Below are positions 44,100-56,851 of a DNA stretch of 64,000 bases, piece after piece. Location of the stretch: assembly GCA_004298675.1 (NCBI GenBank), contig SCRI01000025.1, positions 1 through 64,000 on the forward strand, read 5' to 3'. Below the pieces are notes generated by a model. It had not been told where the DNA came from, made no database searches, and saw only the letters and a program-made list of their open reading frames with translations. Numbering within the stretch: position 1 is the stretch's first letter; the number at the start of each line of letters is the position of its first letter. This stretch comes from a bacterium. Its GTDB lineage: Bacteria > Vulcanimicrobiota > Vulcanimicrobiia > Vulcanimicrobiales > SCRA01. Made by a program: the position numbers and the translations under genes.

Positions 44100-44628
44100 C
44101 GCGTGTCCCTCCCACGGGAACGGCGGCGAACAGCGCCTCCAGCGTGGCACCAAGCGCGCGCAGCAGCGCGCCATAGGGGTTGCCACCATCGAGCGCGGCG
44201 ATCATCGTGCGCAGCGCCGGCGCGATCAGGTCGATGGCGATCTCCCGGGCCAATTCGTCATCCTCACAGACGGCGGCGAAGCGCACGATCGCGGAGAGAT
44301 GATCCGGCAGATCCCATTCCGGCAACGTAAAGGCTTGCGCCGCATAGGTCTGGCGCAGCATCGACATGAGCGCGCCGCGCTTGAAGCTTTCACCGAAGAG
44401 ATGGTAGCCGACGTACGGACAGCAGACGGGGCTGAGATCGAACGTCGTCGTGTACCGCTCCTGGACGCGCGCGAGCGGTTCGCCGCCAAGCGCATTCACC
44501 GCCCCTTCCACGTCCGGCTCCGGGCCGAACGTGGAGGACAGCCGCCGCACGCGCTCCTGCAGATCCGCGCCCGGATACTCCAAGAGATCGGCGAAACAGG
44601 CGAGACGCGCACGCTGCTCTACACTCAT
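44092..44628 (-). CDS. narJ: Nitrate reductase delta (assembly chaperone) subunit
   Basis: A TorD/NarJ-like chaperone that holds NarG until the molybdenum cofactor and Fe-S cluster are inserted; not part of the final enzyme. The 178-residue protein has the family pattern LADLLEYPGADLQERV, YTTTFDLSPVCCPYVGYHLFG and FKRGALMSMLRQTY, ending in a helical bundle. It overlaps narH and narI by four and eight bases. Confidence 0.94.
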   Translation of the reverse strand: MSVEQRARLACFADLLEYPGADLQERVRRLSSTFGPEPDVEGAVNALGGEPLARVQERYTTTFDLSPVCCPYVGYHLFGESFKRGALMSMLRQTYAAQAFTLPEWDLPDHLSAIVRFAAVCEDDELAREIAIDLIAPALRTMIAALDGGNPYGALLRALGATLEALFAAVPVGGTRDV

Positions 44629-46118
44629 GCTCCCCGTTTCGGCCTGGCACGGAAGCCAAAGCCGGTCTCGCCTTTCTGCGAGAGCGGATCGTTCCAGAGT
44701 TCCTCGATCGCGGCATCCCGTTGATAAGGCGGGATGACGAATCGCTCGTCGTACGTGGGCAGCGACGTGAGTTTGAAGATTCCGTCGGCCTCATCCGGAG
44801 TCAGGCCGACCTCGGCCAGCATCGACCCCGCCTTCTCCTTGCTGATATCGCCCACACTGACGGAGCGGCGGTGCGCGCGAACGGCGATCAACCGCCGCAG
44901 CACGTAACTGACCGGCGCGATGTCGCCCGCCGAGAAGAGGTTGGCCATGAACTGGAGCGGTACGCGCGCTTTGTCGATCGTGCCGAAGAACTCGGTCTCC
45001 TCGATGTCATACGAGCCCTTCTTCATCGAAGCCATGACCGGCGAGAGCGGCGGAATATAGAACAGCATCGGCAGCGTCCGGAACTCCGGATGCAGCGGGA
45101 GAGCGAGATGCCAGCGCTTGACGAACTTGTAGACGGGGGAACGCTGAGCCGCGTCGATCCACTCGTCGCTGATGCCGTTCTTCTTCGCCGCAGCGATGAC
45201 GGCGGGATCGAAGGGATCGAGAATCATCTCGCGCTGCGCCTCGACCAGGCGTTGCTCATCCACCTTGGCGGTCTCCTCGATGCGGTCCGCGTCGTACAGG
45301 ACTACGCCTAGGTAGCGGATGCGCCCCACACACGAGTGGAAGCACGCCGGCGCCTGACCCGTCTCCAGGCGCGGGAAGCAGAGCACACACTTCTCCGATT
45401 TGCCGGTCGACCAGTTGTAGTAGACCTTTTTATAGGGGCAGCCGGAGATGCACATGCGCCAGCCGCGGCATTTCTCTTGGCTGACCAGCACGATGCCGTC
45501 CTCGCCGCGCTTGTAGATCGCCCCCATGGGGCAGGCGGCGGAACAGCCGGGATTGGCACAGTGGTTGCAGATGCGCGGGAGATAGAAGAATACCATGCGC
45601 TCCAGGTCTGTGAGCTGGCGGCGCTCTTCTTCATCCAGGCCCTTCAGGTTGGGATCGTTGGCGGCGTAGACCGGCGAGCCACCGAGATCGTCGTCCCAGT
45701 TCGGGCCGGCCTCGATGTCCATGTACTCGCCGCTGACCATCGAGACGGGGCGCGCCGTGGGCTGATCGTCGCCCTCGGGCGCATCGAAGAGATCCTGATA
45801 CTTGTAGGTCCAGGGCTCGTAGTAGTCGTCGAGCTGAGGCAGACGCGGATTGTAGAAGATGTTGCCGAGCGCGCCGCCTTTGCGCTGCAGCTTCAGGCGC
45901 AGCTCGTTGCCGTCGACCATCCAGCCGCCGCGGTACTTCTCCTGATCCTCCCAATGCGTGGGGTAGCCCGTTCCGGGCTTCGTCTCCACGTTGTTCCACC
46001 ACATGTACTCGGCGCCCTTACGATCCGTCCATACATTCTTGCAGGCGACGGTGCAGGTGTGGCATCCGATGCACTTGTCCAGATGGAACACCATGGAGAT
46101 CTGGCGGCGAATGTCCAT
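44625..46118 (-). CDS. narH: Respiratory nitrate reductase beta subunit
   Basis: Electron-transfer subunit with three [4Fe-4S] and one [3Fe-4S] cluster between NarI and NarG. The 497-residue protein begins DIRRQISMVFHLDKCIGCHT with Cys16, Cys19, Cys22 and Cys26. The second set is CNHCANPGCSAACP, the third CRGWRMCISGCPYKK, where the Trp instead of Cys marks the [3Fe-4S] site, and the fourth follows at CVLCFPRLETGQAPACFHSC. A frame extending to 47021 runs into narG out of phase and is not real. ATG 46118 lies after GGGGGAG. It starts 11 bases after narG ends. Confidence 0.97.
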   Translation of the reverse strand: MDIRRQISMVFHLDKCIGCHTCTVACKNVWTDRKGAEYMWWNNVETKPGTGYPTHWEDQEKYRGGWMVDGNELRLKLQRKGGALGNIFYNPRLPQLDDYYEPWTYKYQDLFDAPEGDDQPTARPVSMVSGEYMDIEAGPNWDDDLGGSPVYAANDPNLKGLDEEERRQLTDLERMVFFYLPRICNHCANPGCSAACPMGAIYKRGEDGIVLVSQEKCRGWRMCISGCPYKKVYYNWSTGKSEKCVLCFPRLETGQAPACFHSCVGRIRYLGVVLYDADRIEETAKVDEQRLVEAQREMILDPFDPAVIAAAKKNGISDEWIDAAQRSPVYKFVKRWHLALPLHPEFRTLPMLFYIPPLSPVMASMKKGSYDIEETEFFGTIDKARVPLQFMANLFSAGDIAPVSYVLRRLIAVRAHRRSVSVGDISKEKAGSMLAEVGLTPDEADGIFKLTSLPTYDERFVIPPYQRDAAIEELWNDPLSQKGETGFGFRARPKRGA

Positions 46119-46129
46119 CGTGACTCCCC

Positions 46130-49743
<3,614 letters not shown>

Positions 49744-49747
<4 letters not shown>

Positions 49748-50244
49748 CGAGTGCTCCTACTCACGAGGGCACGCCGCACGCCGGTCAGACGCTTGCGCCA
49801 GATGACCGCCATTGCGACGAGCGCGACGATCGCAAAGAGCAGGCCCAGCAGCGGAAAGCGCGCCGCGTCCCGCTGCGGCGCCGCGCTCGCGACGGCGCCC
49901 AGATACGCGATGACGTCGGCTCGCTCCGCCGCCGTGAGCGGATGCCGCGCGAAGACCGGCTGCATCGACGGAAAAGCGATCGTCGCCAAAACCGGCTCCA
50001 GATTCTTCGCGCCGCCGTAACGCGTGAATACCGTCGTCAGATCGGGGCCATACGTTCCGCCGGCCGCCCCCGCGCTATGGCATGCGATGCACGGCGTGCC
50101 TCCGTTCTGCATGCGAACCGCGCCGCTGAACAACCGCGCCCCCAACGCCGCATCTCCGCCCGCAGGCGCCTGCGCCGACACGAGCCCCGGCACGGCGATC
50201 GCCAGGAACAGCAGGACCAACATCCATCCCACGCGTGCTGCCAT
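49744..50244 (-). CDS. Monoheme cytochrome c, NarC-like, first gene of the nar operon
   Basis: A cytochrome c of about 166 residues with an N-terminal signal/anchor helix ([18 protein letters not shown]), one heme motif CIACH near residues 52-56, and a second hydrophobic helix near 132-152 ([20 protein letters not shown]). Heme attachment is outside. The axial Met may be the one in SMQP about 40 residues after the heme. It overlaps narG by four bases. In Thermus a cytochrome c (NarC) precedes narGHJI, receives electrons and anchors the complex; here a similar role is inferred. The start is ATG 50244, or GTG 50250. Confidence 0.88.
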
Positions 50245-50250
50245 GGCCAC

Positions 50251-50287
50251 ACCCTAGCCCGCCGCGGTTCCACCCCGGTTCCACCCG
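50251..50287 (-). promoter_or_regulatory. nar promoter with two 11-base direct repeats
   Basis: GGTTCCACCC occurs at 50266-50275 and again at 50277-50286, an 11-base period (GGGTGGAACC read on the minus strand). A possible -10 box TAGGGT lies at 50256-50251, nine bases downstream of the repeats, and six bases before ATG 50244. Direct repeats with 11-base period just upstream of the -10 box are the type bound by SARP/BTAD regulators. Confidence 0.5.
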
Positions 50288-50339
50288 CCCCCGTGGCGAT
50301 CACGCGAGCATCGCGTGCGCAGTCGCAACGTCAGCGGCG

Positions 50340-50476
50340 GGGCGAGCGACGTCGCCCCTGAGGGGGCTCTGAGGCGCGCGCGGAGCCATGGATGGCGAGA
50401 GCGCGCGCGAAGGCAGTAGGAGCGGTGCAGGATCGCACCGCGACGCGCGGCCCCTCAGGGGCGATGTCGCTCGCCC
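50340..50476. repeat. REPIN-like inverted pair of 26-base palindromic units
   Basis: The 26 bases 50340-50365 and 50451-50476 are inverted copies with one mismatch, separated by 85 bases. Each unit is itself palindromic: GGGGCGA pairs with TCGCCCC, and CCCC pairs with GGGG around TGA. Inside the spacer GCGGTGC/GCACCGC (near 50422-50441) forms another hairpin. Two REP-like units facing each other are the design of a REPIN. It also can end transcripts of the regulator gene. Confidence 0.5.
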
Positions 50477-50502
50477 AGACGCGGGCAAGCGCGCACAGGA
50501 GC

Positions 50503-51630
50503 CTAGGCGCGCATGGCGTGGTAGAGGGCTTGGGTTTCCTCGAGCGGGAGGACGCCCAGTTCTTCGTGCAGAGCGCGGGCGCACATCTGGTACTGGCGCA
50601 ACGCATCGGCGCGGCGGCCGTGGCGCCAGAGGAGCGCCATGAGATCGCGGTGGACGTCCTCGAGACACGGGTCGACTTCGAGAGTGCGGCGGTAGGCGGC
50701 AACGGCAGCCTCGACCTCCCCGCCGTCGTCATGGAGGCGTGCGGCCCGGCGCAGCACAGTCATGTACGTCTGACGAAGCTCGCTCCGGCGCTCTCGGCAC
50801 CAGTCGCTATACGGCTCGTCCTCGAGATAGTCGCCAACGTAGAGCTGTGCCGCGGCTTCGAAGGCGGCAAGGGCTGGTTCCCGGCAGCCCAGACGCTCCT
50901 GGCGCACGCCCTCATTGGAGGCGGCGAGGAACTCCTTGGCATCCAGACGGTGGGGCGACGCAACGTCAAAGGCGTAGCCCTCGCCCTCGGTCATGACAAA
51001 CGCGGCACGCGAGCCGCCGGCAGCCCCGAGGCCGCGGCGCAAGTAGTGGACCGCCACTTTCAGCATCGTGACGGCGTCCTTAGGTGGCAGTTCCGGCCAG
51101 AGCATCTCCACGAGCTCGTCACGGGCGACGATCCGGCCATAGTTGGTGAGCAGGATCTTCAGCACCGTCAACGGACGCCGGCGCACGAAGCCGCCGGCAG
51201 GCAGGACGGCGCCGCCGCGCGTCGCCGTGAAGGTGCCCAGACAACGCAGATCGAGGGTCGTGGCGACGGTGCGGCGCTGCTCCAAGAGGATCAAGACGTT
51301 GCCCGAGGCCTCATCGGGGCGCATCGCAACCCCTGCGGAGAGGTGCAGCGGCCGTCCTTGACTGTCGCTGGCGACCAGCCCGCTTGGCCGCGCGGCGCCA
51401 GCCGCAGCATCGTTCAGGCTGCGTTTGATCGGGCAGCGCGCCCCGCTGCAGAGCGGCCGCCCGTCGGCATCCCGGCAGACGACGATCTCGTAGCAGCGGT
51501 GCCGTAGCGCCTCGCGAGAACTCCGGCCGAAGAGCCTACCGGCGGCCGCACTCCAGCCGACGATGCGCCAGCGGCCGTCGATGAGAACGCTCGCGGTACC
51601 GGCGCCAAGCGGCGCCCCCGAATCTTCCAT
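50503..51630 (-). CDS. PAS, winged-helix and BTAD (SARP-like) transcriptional activator
   Basis: A 375-residue regulator. Residues about 10-118 are a PAS domain (DGRWRIVGWSAAAGRLFGRS) with four cysteines at 46, 52, 61 and 66 (RHRCYEIVVCRDADGRPLCSGARCPI) that could bind a Fe-S cluster or form disulfides. About 127-215 is an OmpR-type winged helix (LRCLGTFTATRGG, RRRPLTVLKILLTNYGRIVARDELVEMLWPE), and about 225-372 is a bacterial transcriptional activator domain. It lies directly upstream of the nar operon and downstream of nuoN, so it is the natural candidate for nar control. Confidence 0.85.
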   Translation of the reverse strand: MEDSGAPLGAGTASVLIDGRWRIVGWSAAAGRLFGRSSREALRHRCYEIVVCRDADGRPLCSGARCPIKRSLNDAAAGAARPSGLVASDSQGRPLHLSAGVAMRPDEASGNVLILLEQRRTVATTLDLRCLGTFTATRGGAVLPAGGFVRRRPLTVLKILLTNYGRIVARDELVEMLWPELPPKDAVTMLKVAVHYLRRGLGAAGGSRAAFVMTEGEGYAFDVASPHRLDAKEFLAASNEGVRQERLGCREPALAAFEAAAQLYVGDYLEDEPYSDWCRERRSELRQTYMTVLRRAARLHDDGGEVEAAVAAYRRTLEVDPCLEDVHRDLMALLWRHGRRADALRQYQMCARALHEELGVLPLEETQALYHAMRA

Positions 51631-51722
51631 GCGCAGACCCTCGCGGGCGGCGGTTACACGACGATCATGGCCGATCGCCCCTGCGGGCGTGGGGAAACTG
51701 CCGAGAAGGAACTGAGAACCCG

Positions 51723-53168
51723 CTACTTCACGAAGAAGGTGGCGTCACCGGGCATCACGGGGACAAACGTCAAGACGATCACGGCCACGGCGCAGATGGC
51801 AACGGCGATCCACGGCAACTGCGACGGCGGGCGTACCTCGGGATGGCTAAAGCGCTCCACTCTGGCGTACATCGCGCGGATCACCTTGAAGTAGACGTAG
51901 AACGAGACGGCCGAACCGATCACGAGCAGTGCGCCCAGCGGCCAGTAGCCGGTATGGATGGTCGTCGAGAGGATGAAGATCTTGCCGAGGAAACCCGCGG
52001 TGATCGGCATCCCAGCCAGCGAGAGCATGAAGAAGGTCATGGCCGCGGCTAACAGCGGCTGGCGCGCAGCCAAGCCCTCGTACGCCACCAGTTGCGTCCC
52101 CTCTTCGCGGTCGCTCGAGAGCAGGGCGGCCACCGCGAACGCGCCGAGGTTCATGAACGCATACGCCGCCAAGTAGTACACGGCGCTGCGTATCCCCAAC
52201 TCCGTCGCGCCGGCAAGCGCGGCGACGATATAGCCGGCTTGCGCCACGGCCGAGTAGGCCAACAGCCGCTTGATATCGGTCTGCGCGAGCGCCCCCAAAT
52301 TTCCCACCAGCATCGACGCGGCCGCAAAGATGAAGGTTGGAAGCAACAGCCAGTGGGCGTCCGGCTGGGGAATGGCGGTGTAGATGACGCGTGCCAGCGC
52401 CGCCAGGGCCCCCGCCTTGGTGGCCACCGACATGAACGCGGTGACGGGCAACGGTGCCCCTTCGTAGACGTCGGGTGCCCAGATGTGGAACGGCACCAGC
52501 GCCAACTTGAAGGCCAGACCGATCAGGAAGATGCCCATCCCTAGCGCATAGAGGCCGTGAATCCCGGTAGCCGGGTGGATCAATGCGGAGATGGTCACCG
52601 TCCCCGTCGCCCCGAACAGCAGCGCCATACCGTACAGCAGGAAGCCCGAAGCGGTCGAGGAGAGGACGAGGTACTTGAAGCCGGCCTCTTTCGCAACTTC
52701 GCGATCGCGCGCAATGGCGCACAGACAGTAGAGCGACAACGAGAGGATCTCGAGGCCCAAGAAGAGCGTCATTAGGCTCCCGGCGCCAGCCATGATCATC
52801 GCGCCGGTGGAGGACCAGAGCACCAGCGCCACATAAGCGGGGCGATCCTCGCTGACGCCGCGGCGATTGAACAGCATCAGCGTTACCAGCGTGGAGAGCA
52901 GCACGATCTCCTGGAAGACCACGCTCAGCCCATCGAGCACGAAGCCCCCGCCAAACGCGAGATAGTGGACACCGTACGACAGCGAGGCGTAGAGTCCAGC
53001 CATGATCGTGGCCATCACACCCAGGAGTATGGCGGTACCGTTGGCGATGCGGCGGGGCAACAGCAGATCGGCGAGTAGCGCGATCACCGCGGTGCCGCCG
53101 ACGATCATCGCCGGCAGCAGCGCCTGATAGTCGAGGGTCTGGACGTATTGAAGGTAACCGCCCATCAA
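51723..53168 (-). CDS. nuoN: NADH-quinone oxidoreductase subunit N
   Basis: Proton-pumping antiporter-like membrane subunit of complex I, 481 residues with 14 hydrophobic helices. The central lysine/glutamate motifs GFKYLVLSSTASGFLLYG, FKLALVPFHIWAPDVYEGAPLPVTAFMSVATKAG and DIKRLLAYSAVAQAGYI are seen. It overlaps nuoM by four bases and is the last gene of the operon. The region 51631-51722 after it holds only weak hairpins. Confidence 0.97.
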   Translation of the reverse strand: MMGGYLQYVQTLDYQALLPAMIVGGTAVIALLADLLLPRRIANGTAILLGVMATIMAGLYASLSYGVHYLAFGGGFVLDGLSVVFQEIVLLSTLVTLMLFNRRGVSEDRPAYVALVLWSSTGAMIMAGAGSLMTLFLGLEILSLSLYCLCAIARDREVAKEAGFKYLVLSSTASGFLLYGMALLFGATGTVTISALIHPATGIHGLYALGMGIFLIGLAFKLALVPFHIWAPDVYEGAPLPVTAFMSVATKAGALAALARVIYTAIPQPDAHWLLLPTFIFAAASMLVGNLGALAQTDIKRLLAYSAVAQAGYIVAALAGATELGIRSAVYYLAAYAFMNLGAFAVAALLSSDREEGTQLVAYEGLAARQPLLAAAMTFFMLSLAGMPITAGFLGKIFILSTTIHTGYWPLGALLVIGSAVSFYVYFKVIRAMYARVERFSHPEVRPPSQLPWIAVAICAVAVIVLTFVPVMPGDATFFVK

Positions 53169-54628
53169 TGCGAAGCCTCCGAGACGGTAGCCGGAGCGGC
53201 GGCTGCAACGCTCGCGGCGACGTTCACCACGTCATGGGCGGCCGGGGCCGCGAGATTCGGCCAGAGACCGAACAGCAGCAGCGCTGCGGCAAGCGGAGCC
53301 ACCGCAACGATCTCCCACCACGCCAAATCGGGGCGGACCGGCAGGTCTTGGACTTCAGGGCCCCAGACCACCTTGAGCAGCACGCGCAGCATGTAGACCG
53401 CTGCCAACACGATTGGAATCAGCGCGATCGCCGCGTACCAGTGCTGCCCCGAGCCCCAGACACCGATCAGGATCAGCAGCTCGCCCGCGAATCCGGCCAG
53501 GCCTGGCAGGCCCAGCAGCGCCATCGATCCGACCATCATCGCGCCGCCGAGCTTGGGATTGTTGATGCCCAGGCCGCCCAGCCTGCTGATGGCGCGCGTC
53601 TCCTCGCGCTGCTCTACGTATCCCACCACCAAGAACATGACGGCGTTGAACAAGCCATGGGCAACCGCGTAGACCAGCACGCCGACGATCGCCAGCTGGT
53701 TGAAGCTTAAGATCCCCAGGAAGAGCAGGCCCAAGTGGGAGAGCGACGAGTACGCCAGTACACGTTTGGCGTCGTCGTGCCACATCGCCACGAGCGCACC
53801 GTAGATCATCGCGATCAGACCCAGCAGCGAGAGCAGCGGCGCCCAGCGGTGCATCTCCTGCGGAAAGAGTCCGAAGCCGATGACCAGGAATCCGAAGATG
53901 CCGCTCTTCGATTGCACCGAAGAGATCACCGCGGCCAGCGGTGCGGGGCTGGCGGTGTACGTGTCGGGCATCCAGGTGTGGAACGGGAAGAGCGGCGTCT
54001 TCACGGCATACGAGAAGGCGAAGCCGACGAAGATCCACCATGCTGCCCCCGCCGCCAGCGACTGCGCATGGGCGGCACCGATCACGTCGGTGGTTCCGGC
54101 GAGGATGCCGTAGGCCGCGGTAGCCAGCAGCAAGCCCAGACCCGCGGTGCCATTGTAGATCAGGAAACGCCAGGCTGCGGCCGTCCCCTCGCCCCAGTTG
54201 ACGAGCATGATGAAGACCGGCACGAGCATCGCGTCCCAGAAGAGCGCGAAGACCAGCAGATCGCGCGCCAGGAACAGGCCCATCATCGTGCCTTCCAGCA
54301 GCAGCATCTGCGCCATGAAGTCGCGCTCGCGCTGCACGTTCGTCACGATCGCAGCCGCCAGCGTGATCAGCGCCAGCATGGCGCAGAACAGCAGCGCGAT
54401 CTGCGAACTGCCGAAGTGGAAGGCTGCCGTCCAGGGCGAGTCCGTGAACCACGGATAACTCACCTGATGCCCCACCCTGCCGTACTGCAGCGCCACCAGC
54501 AGCAACTCGGCCGCGCTCACCACGATGCCGGTGCCGCGCGCGATGCCGTCGCCGGCCTTGGGCAGCGCAAACATGGCGAAGCCGAGAACGATGGGCAGCA
54601 GCACCACCCAGAGCAACGAATCGGCCAC
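53165..54628 (-). CDS. nuoM: NADH-quinone oxidoreductase subunit M
   Basis: Proton-pumping subunit, 487 residues with 14 hydrophobic helices. FWDAMLVPVFIMLVNWG, AVKTPLFPFHTWMPDTYTASPAP and DDAKRVLAYSSLSHLG carry the conserved Glu, Lys and His of the half channels. Start GTG at 54628 lies two bases after the nuoL stop and behind GAGGT; the frame continues upstream to 54811 inside nuoL only as a shadow. Membrane domain of complex I. Confidence 0.96.
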   Translation of the reverse strand: MADSLLWVVLLPIVLGFAMFALPKAGDGIARGTGIVVSAAELLLVALQYGRVGHQVSYPWFTDSPWTAAFHFGSSQIALLFCAMLALITLAAAIVTNVQRERDFMAQMLLLEGTMMGLFLARDLLVFALFWDAMLVPVFIMLVNWGEGTAAAWRFLIYNGTAGLGLLLATAAYGILAGTTDVIGAAHAQSLAAGAAWWIFVGFAFSYAVKTPLFPFHTWMPDTYTASPAPLAAVISSVQSKSGIFGFLVIGFGLFPQEMHRWAPLLSLLGLIAMIYGALVAMWHDDAKRVLAYSSLSHLGLLFLGILSFNQLAIVGVLVYAVAHGLFNAVMFLVVGYVEQREETRAISRLGGLGINNPKLGGAMMVGSMALLGLPGLAGFAGELLILIGVWGSGQHWYAAIALIPIVLAAVYMLRVLLKVVWGPEVQDLPVRPDLAWWEIVAVAPLAAALLLFGLWPNLAAPAAHDVVNVAASVAAAAPATVSEASH

Positions 54629-54630
54629 TT

Positions 54631-56523
54631 CTACCTCACCACCGCGATATAGACGATGATCGCCGCGGCGCCGCACAGCAGCGTCAAGGCATAGGTGCGA
54701 ACCAAACCACTCTGCCAGCGCCGGAAGAGCAGCCCGAGCACTCCGGCGTCGGTAGCCACGTCTCGCACCAGCACGGCGTCGATCAGTTTGGGATCGATGA
54801 TGCGGGCGCACAGCGCCGCCAAGGCGCGCGCGGGCGTCACGAAGAGCGCGTCGAGCAGCTCGTTCCAGTAGTAGAGCTTGACCAAAAAGGCCGGCTGTGC
54901 CGCCGCCTCGCGCTCCAAGCGCGCAGGCGCTTGCGCCAGCGCGCCGGCGGTCCCATACTGCAGGTACGCGATTCCGGCACCCACGATCAGCGCGATGAAG
55001 AGCGGAATCTGCGTGGAGAGGAACTCACCGCCCCAAGCCGCGGCCGGCGCGACGTCGGTACCGCCAAAGATCGGCGCGAGGAACTCCGCGAATCCCTCGT
55101 GGGGCCAGTTGAGCCAGCCGATGACCACCGAGCCCGCGCCCAACAACGCTACCGGCAGCCCCATCACCCAGGCGGGAACGTGACCATGTGCATGCGCGCC
55201 GTGCTCGTCTCCGCGGAAACTGCCGGCAAAGGTCACCCACATCATGCGCGACATGTAATAGGCCGTGAGAGCCGCGGCCGCCACGCCTAGCAGCCAGAGC
55301 ACGGGATGGCCGTGGGCCAAGGTTTGATAGACCACGGCATCCTTTGAGACCCAGCCGCTGAAGAGCGGCACGCCGATGATCGCGCACGTGGCCGCCAGCA
55401 TGCTCCAAAAGGCTACCGGCATGCGCTTGGCGAGGCCCCCCATCTTGCGCACGTCCTGCTCGCCGGCCAAATTGTGGATGATGACGCCCGATGCCAAGAA
55501 GAGGCACGCCTTGAAGAACGCGTGCGTGTAGAAGTGCAATACGCCGGCGCTGTACGCGCCCACGCCCACGCCCATGATCATGTAGCCGATCTGCGACATG
55601 GTGGAGTAGGCCAGGATGCGCTTGATGTCCCACTGCACCACGCCCAACACGGCTCCCGCGAGAGCGGTGAGGGCGCCGATCACGCCTACCGTCTCCATCG
55701 CGCCGGGCGCATGCTGGTAGATCGGCCAGCAGCGCGCCACCAAATAGACGCCCGCGGTGACCATCGTCGCGGCATGGATCAAAGCGGAGACGGGAGTCGG
55801 TCCCTCCATCGCATCGGGCAACCACGTGTGCAGCGGCAGCTGCGCCGACTTCGCGCAAGCGCCGGCTAACAGCCCGAGCGCAATCAACGTCATCACCGGA
55901 CCCGGCCCCTGCGCCGCCTTGGCGAACACGTCGGCATACGAGAGCGACCCAAACGTGGCGAAGAGCGCGAAGATCGCGAGCATGATGCCGACGTCGCCCA
56001 CGACGTTCATCACGAACGCCTTGCGCGCCGCCTCGACCGCGATCGGCCGCTCGATCCAGAAGCCGATCAGCCAGAAGGAGGCGAGGCCCACCAGGCCCCA
56101 GCCCACCAGCAGAAAGACGAAGTTATCCGCCATGACCAGCGTGAGCATGGCGAAGATGAAGAAATTCAAGTACGCGAAGAAGCGCGCCTCGGCCCGGTCG
56201 CCCTCCATGTAACCAATCGCGTAGACGTGGATCAAGAAGCCGACGCCCGTGATGATCGTCAGCCAAATGAACGAGAGGCGATCGACGAGCAGGCCTACCG
56301 TAATGCCCGGTGCCCAGGTGAACATGGTGACGTGGACGCCGGCGGGCTGCGCCGCGACCGCCGGCCACAACGCCAGCGTGCCTACGAAGGCGGCACCGAT
56401 GACGGCGCAGGCCAAGGGCCCCGCGAAGCGGCGCAGCAGCGGCCCGCAGGCCCAGATCGCAACCGCCCCCGCAATCGGCAGCAGCCACACGATCAACGGC
56501 CAAGAAATAACGCTCGACTCCAC
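54631..56523 (-). CDS. nuoL: NADH-quinone oxidoreductase subunit L
   Basis: Distal proton pump of complex I, 630 residues. Hydrophobic helices cover most of it; the conserved segments VLLVGWGLVGLASFWLIGFW, AKSAQLPLHTWLPDAMEGPTPVSALIHAATMVTAG and DIKRILAYSTMSQIGYM are typical, and the C-terminal region ends with a long amphipathic lateral helix and last helix (LTLLCGAAAIIVYIAVV). It follows nuoK by seven bases and precedes nuoM by two. Confidence 0.97.
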   Translation of the reverse strand: MESSVISWPLIVWLLPIAGAVAIWACGPLLRRFAGPLACAVIGAAFVGTLALWPAVAAQPAGVHVTMFTWAPGITVGLLVDRLSFIWLTIITGVGFLIHVYAIGYMEGDRAEARFFAYLNFFIFAMLTLVMADNFVFLLVGWGLVGLASFWLIGFWIERPIAVEAARKAFVMNVVGDVGIMLAIFALFATFGSLSYADVFAKAAQGPGPVMTLIALGLLAGACAKSAQLPLHTWLPDAMEGPTPVSALIHAATMVTAGVYLVARCWPIYQHAPGAMETVGVIGALTALAGAVLGVVQWDIKRILAYSTMSQIGYMIMGVGVGAYSAGVLHFYTHAFFKACLFLASGVIIHNLAGEQDVRKMGGLAKRMPVAFWSMLAATCAIIGVPLFSGWVSKDAVVYQTLAHGHPVLWLLGVAAAALTAYYMSRMMWVTFAGSFRGDEHGAHAHGHVPAWVMGLPVALLGAGSVVIGWLNWPHEGFAEFLAPIFGGTDVAPAAAWGGEFLSTQIPLFIALIVGAGIAYLQYGTAGALAQAPARLEREAAAQPAFLVKLYYWNELLDALFVTPARALAALCARIIDPKLIDAVLVRDVATDAGVLGLLFRRWQSGLVRTYALTLLCGAAAIIVYIAVVR

Positions 56524-56530
56524 GATGCGG

Positions 56531-56851
56531 CTACCCCTTCAACAACATGGCGTCGTCCACGTTGCTCTGGGCGCGCGGACGGAAGAGTATGACGACGATG
56601 GCCAACCCGATCGCCGCCTCCGCGGCGGCGACGGTGATGACGAGAAACGTGAAAATGTGTCCCGCATTGTTGAGCCAGGCACGGCTGTACGCCATGAACG
56701 ACAGGTTCGCGGCATTCCACATCAGCTCGATCGACATCAGCGTGATCAGAGGATTGCGCCGCAGCACCACCCCCAGCACGCCGATGAAGAACATCAGCGC
56801 CGAAAGCGCGGCATACGCGTTGGGGTCGACGGACATCTGCACCGGAACCAT
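56531..56851 (-). CDS. nuoK: NADH-quinone oxidoreductase subunit K
   Basis: A 106-residue three-helix membrane subunit. The conserved glutamates are in LMSIELMWNAANL (Glu of helix 2) and AAAEAAIGLAIVV (Glu of helix 3), forming the central proton axis with NuoJ and NuoH. It overlaps nuoJ by one base. The first residues MVPVQMSVDPNAY precede helix 1. Confidence 0.97.
   Translation of the reverse strand: MVPVQMSVDPNAYAALSALMFFIGVLGVVLRRNPLITLMSIELMWNAANLSFMAYSRAWLNNAGHIFTFLVITVAAAEAAIGLAIVVILFRPRAQSNVDDAMLLKG

Noticed and set aside
42912-44330. 472-codon plus-strand frame across narI and narJ
   Set aside because: Very Arg/Gln/His-rich, crosses two real genes on the opposite strand and matches nothing; typical antisense shadow.
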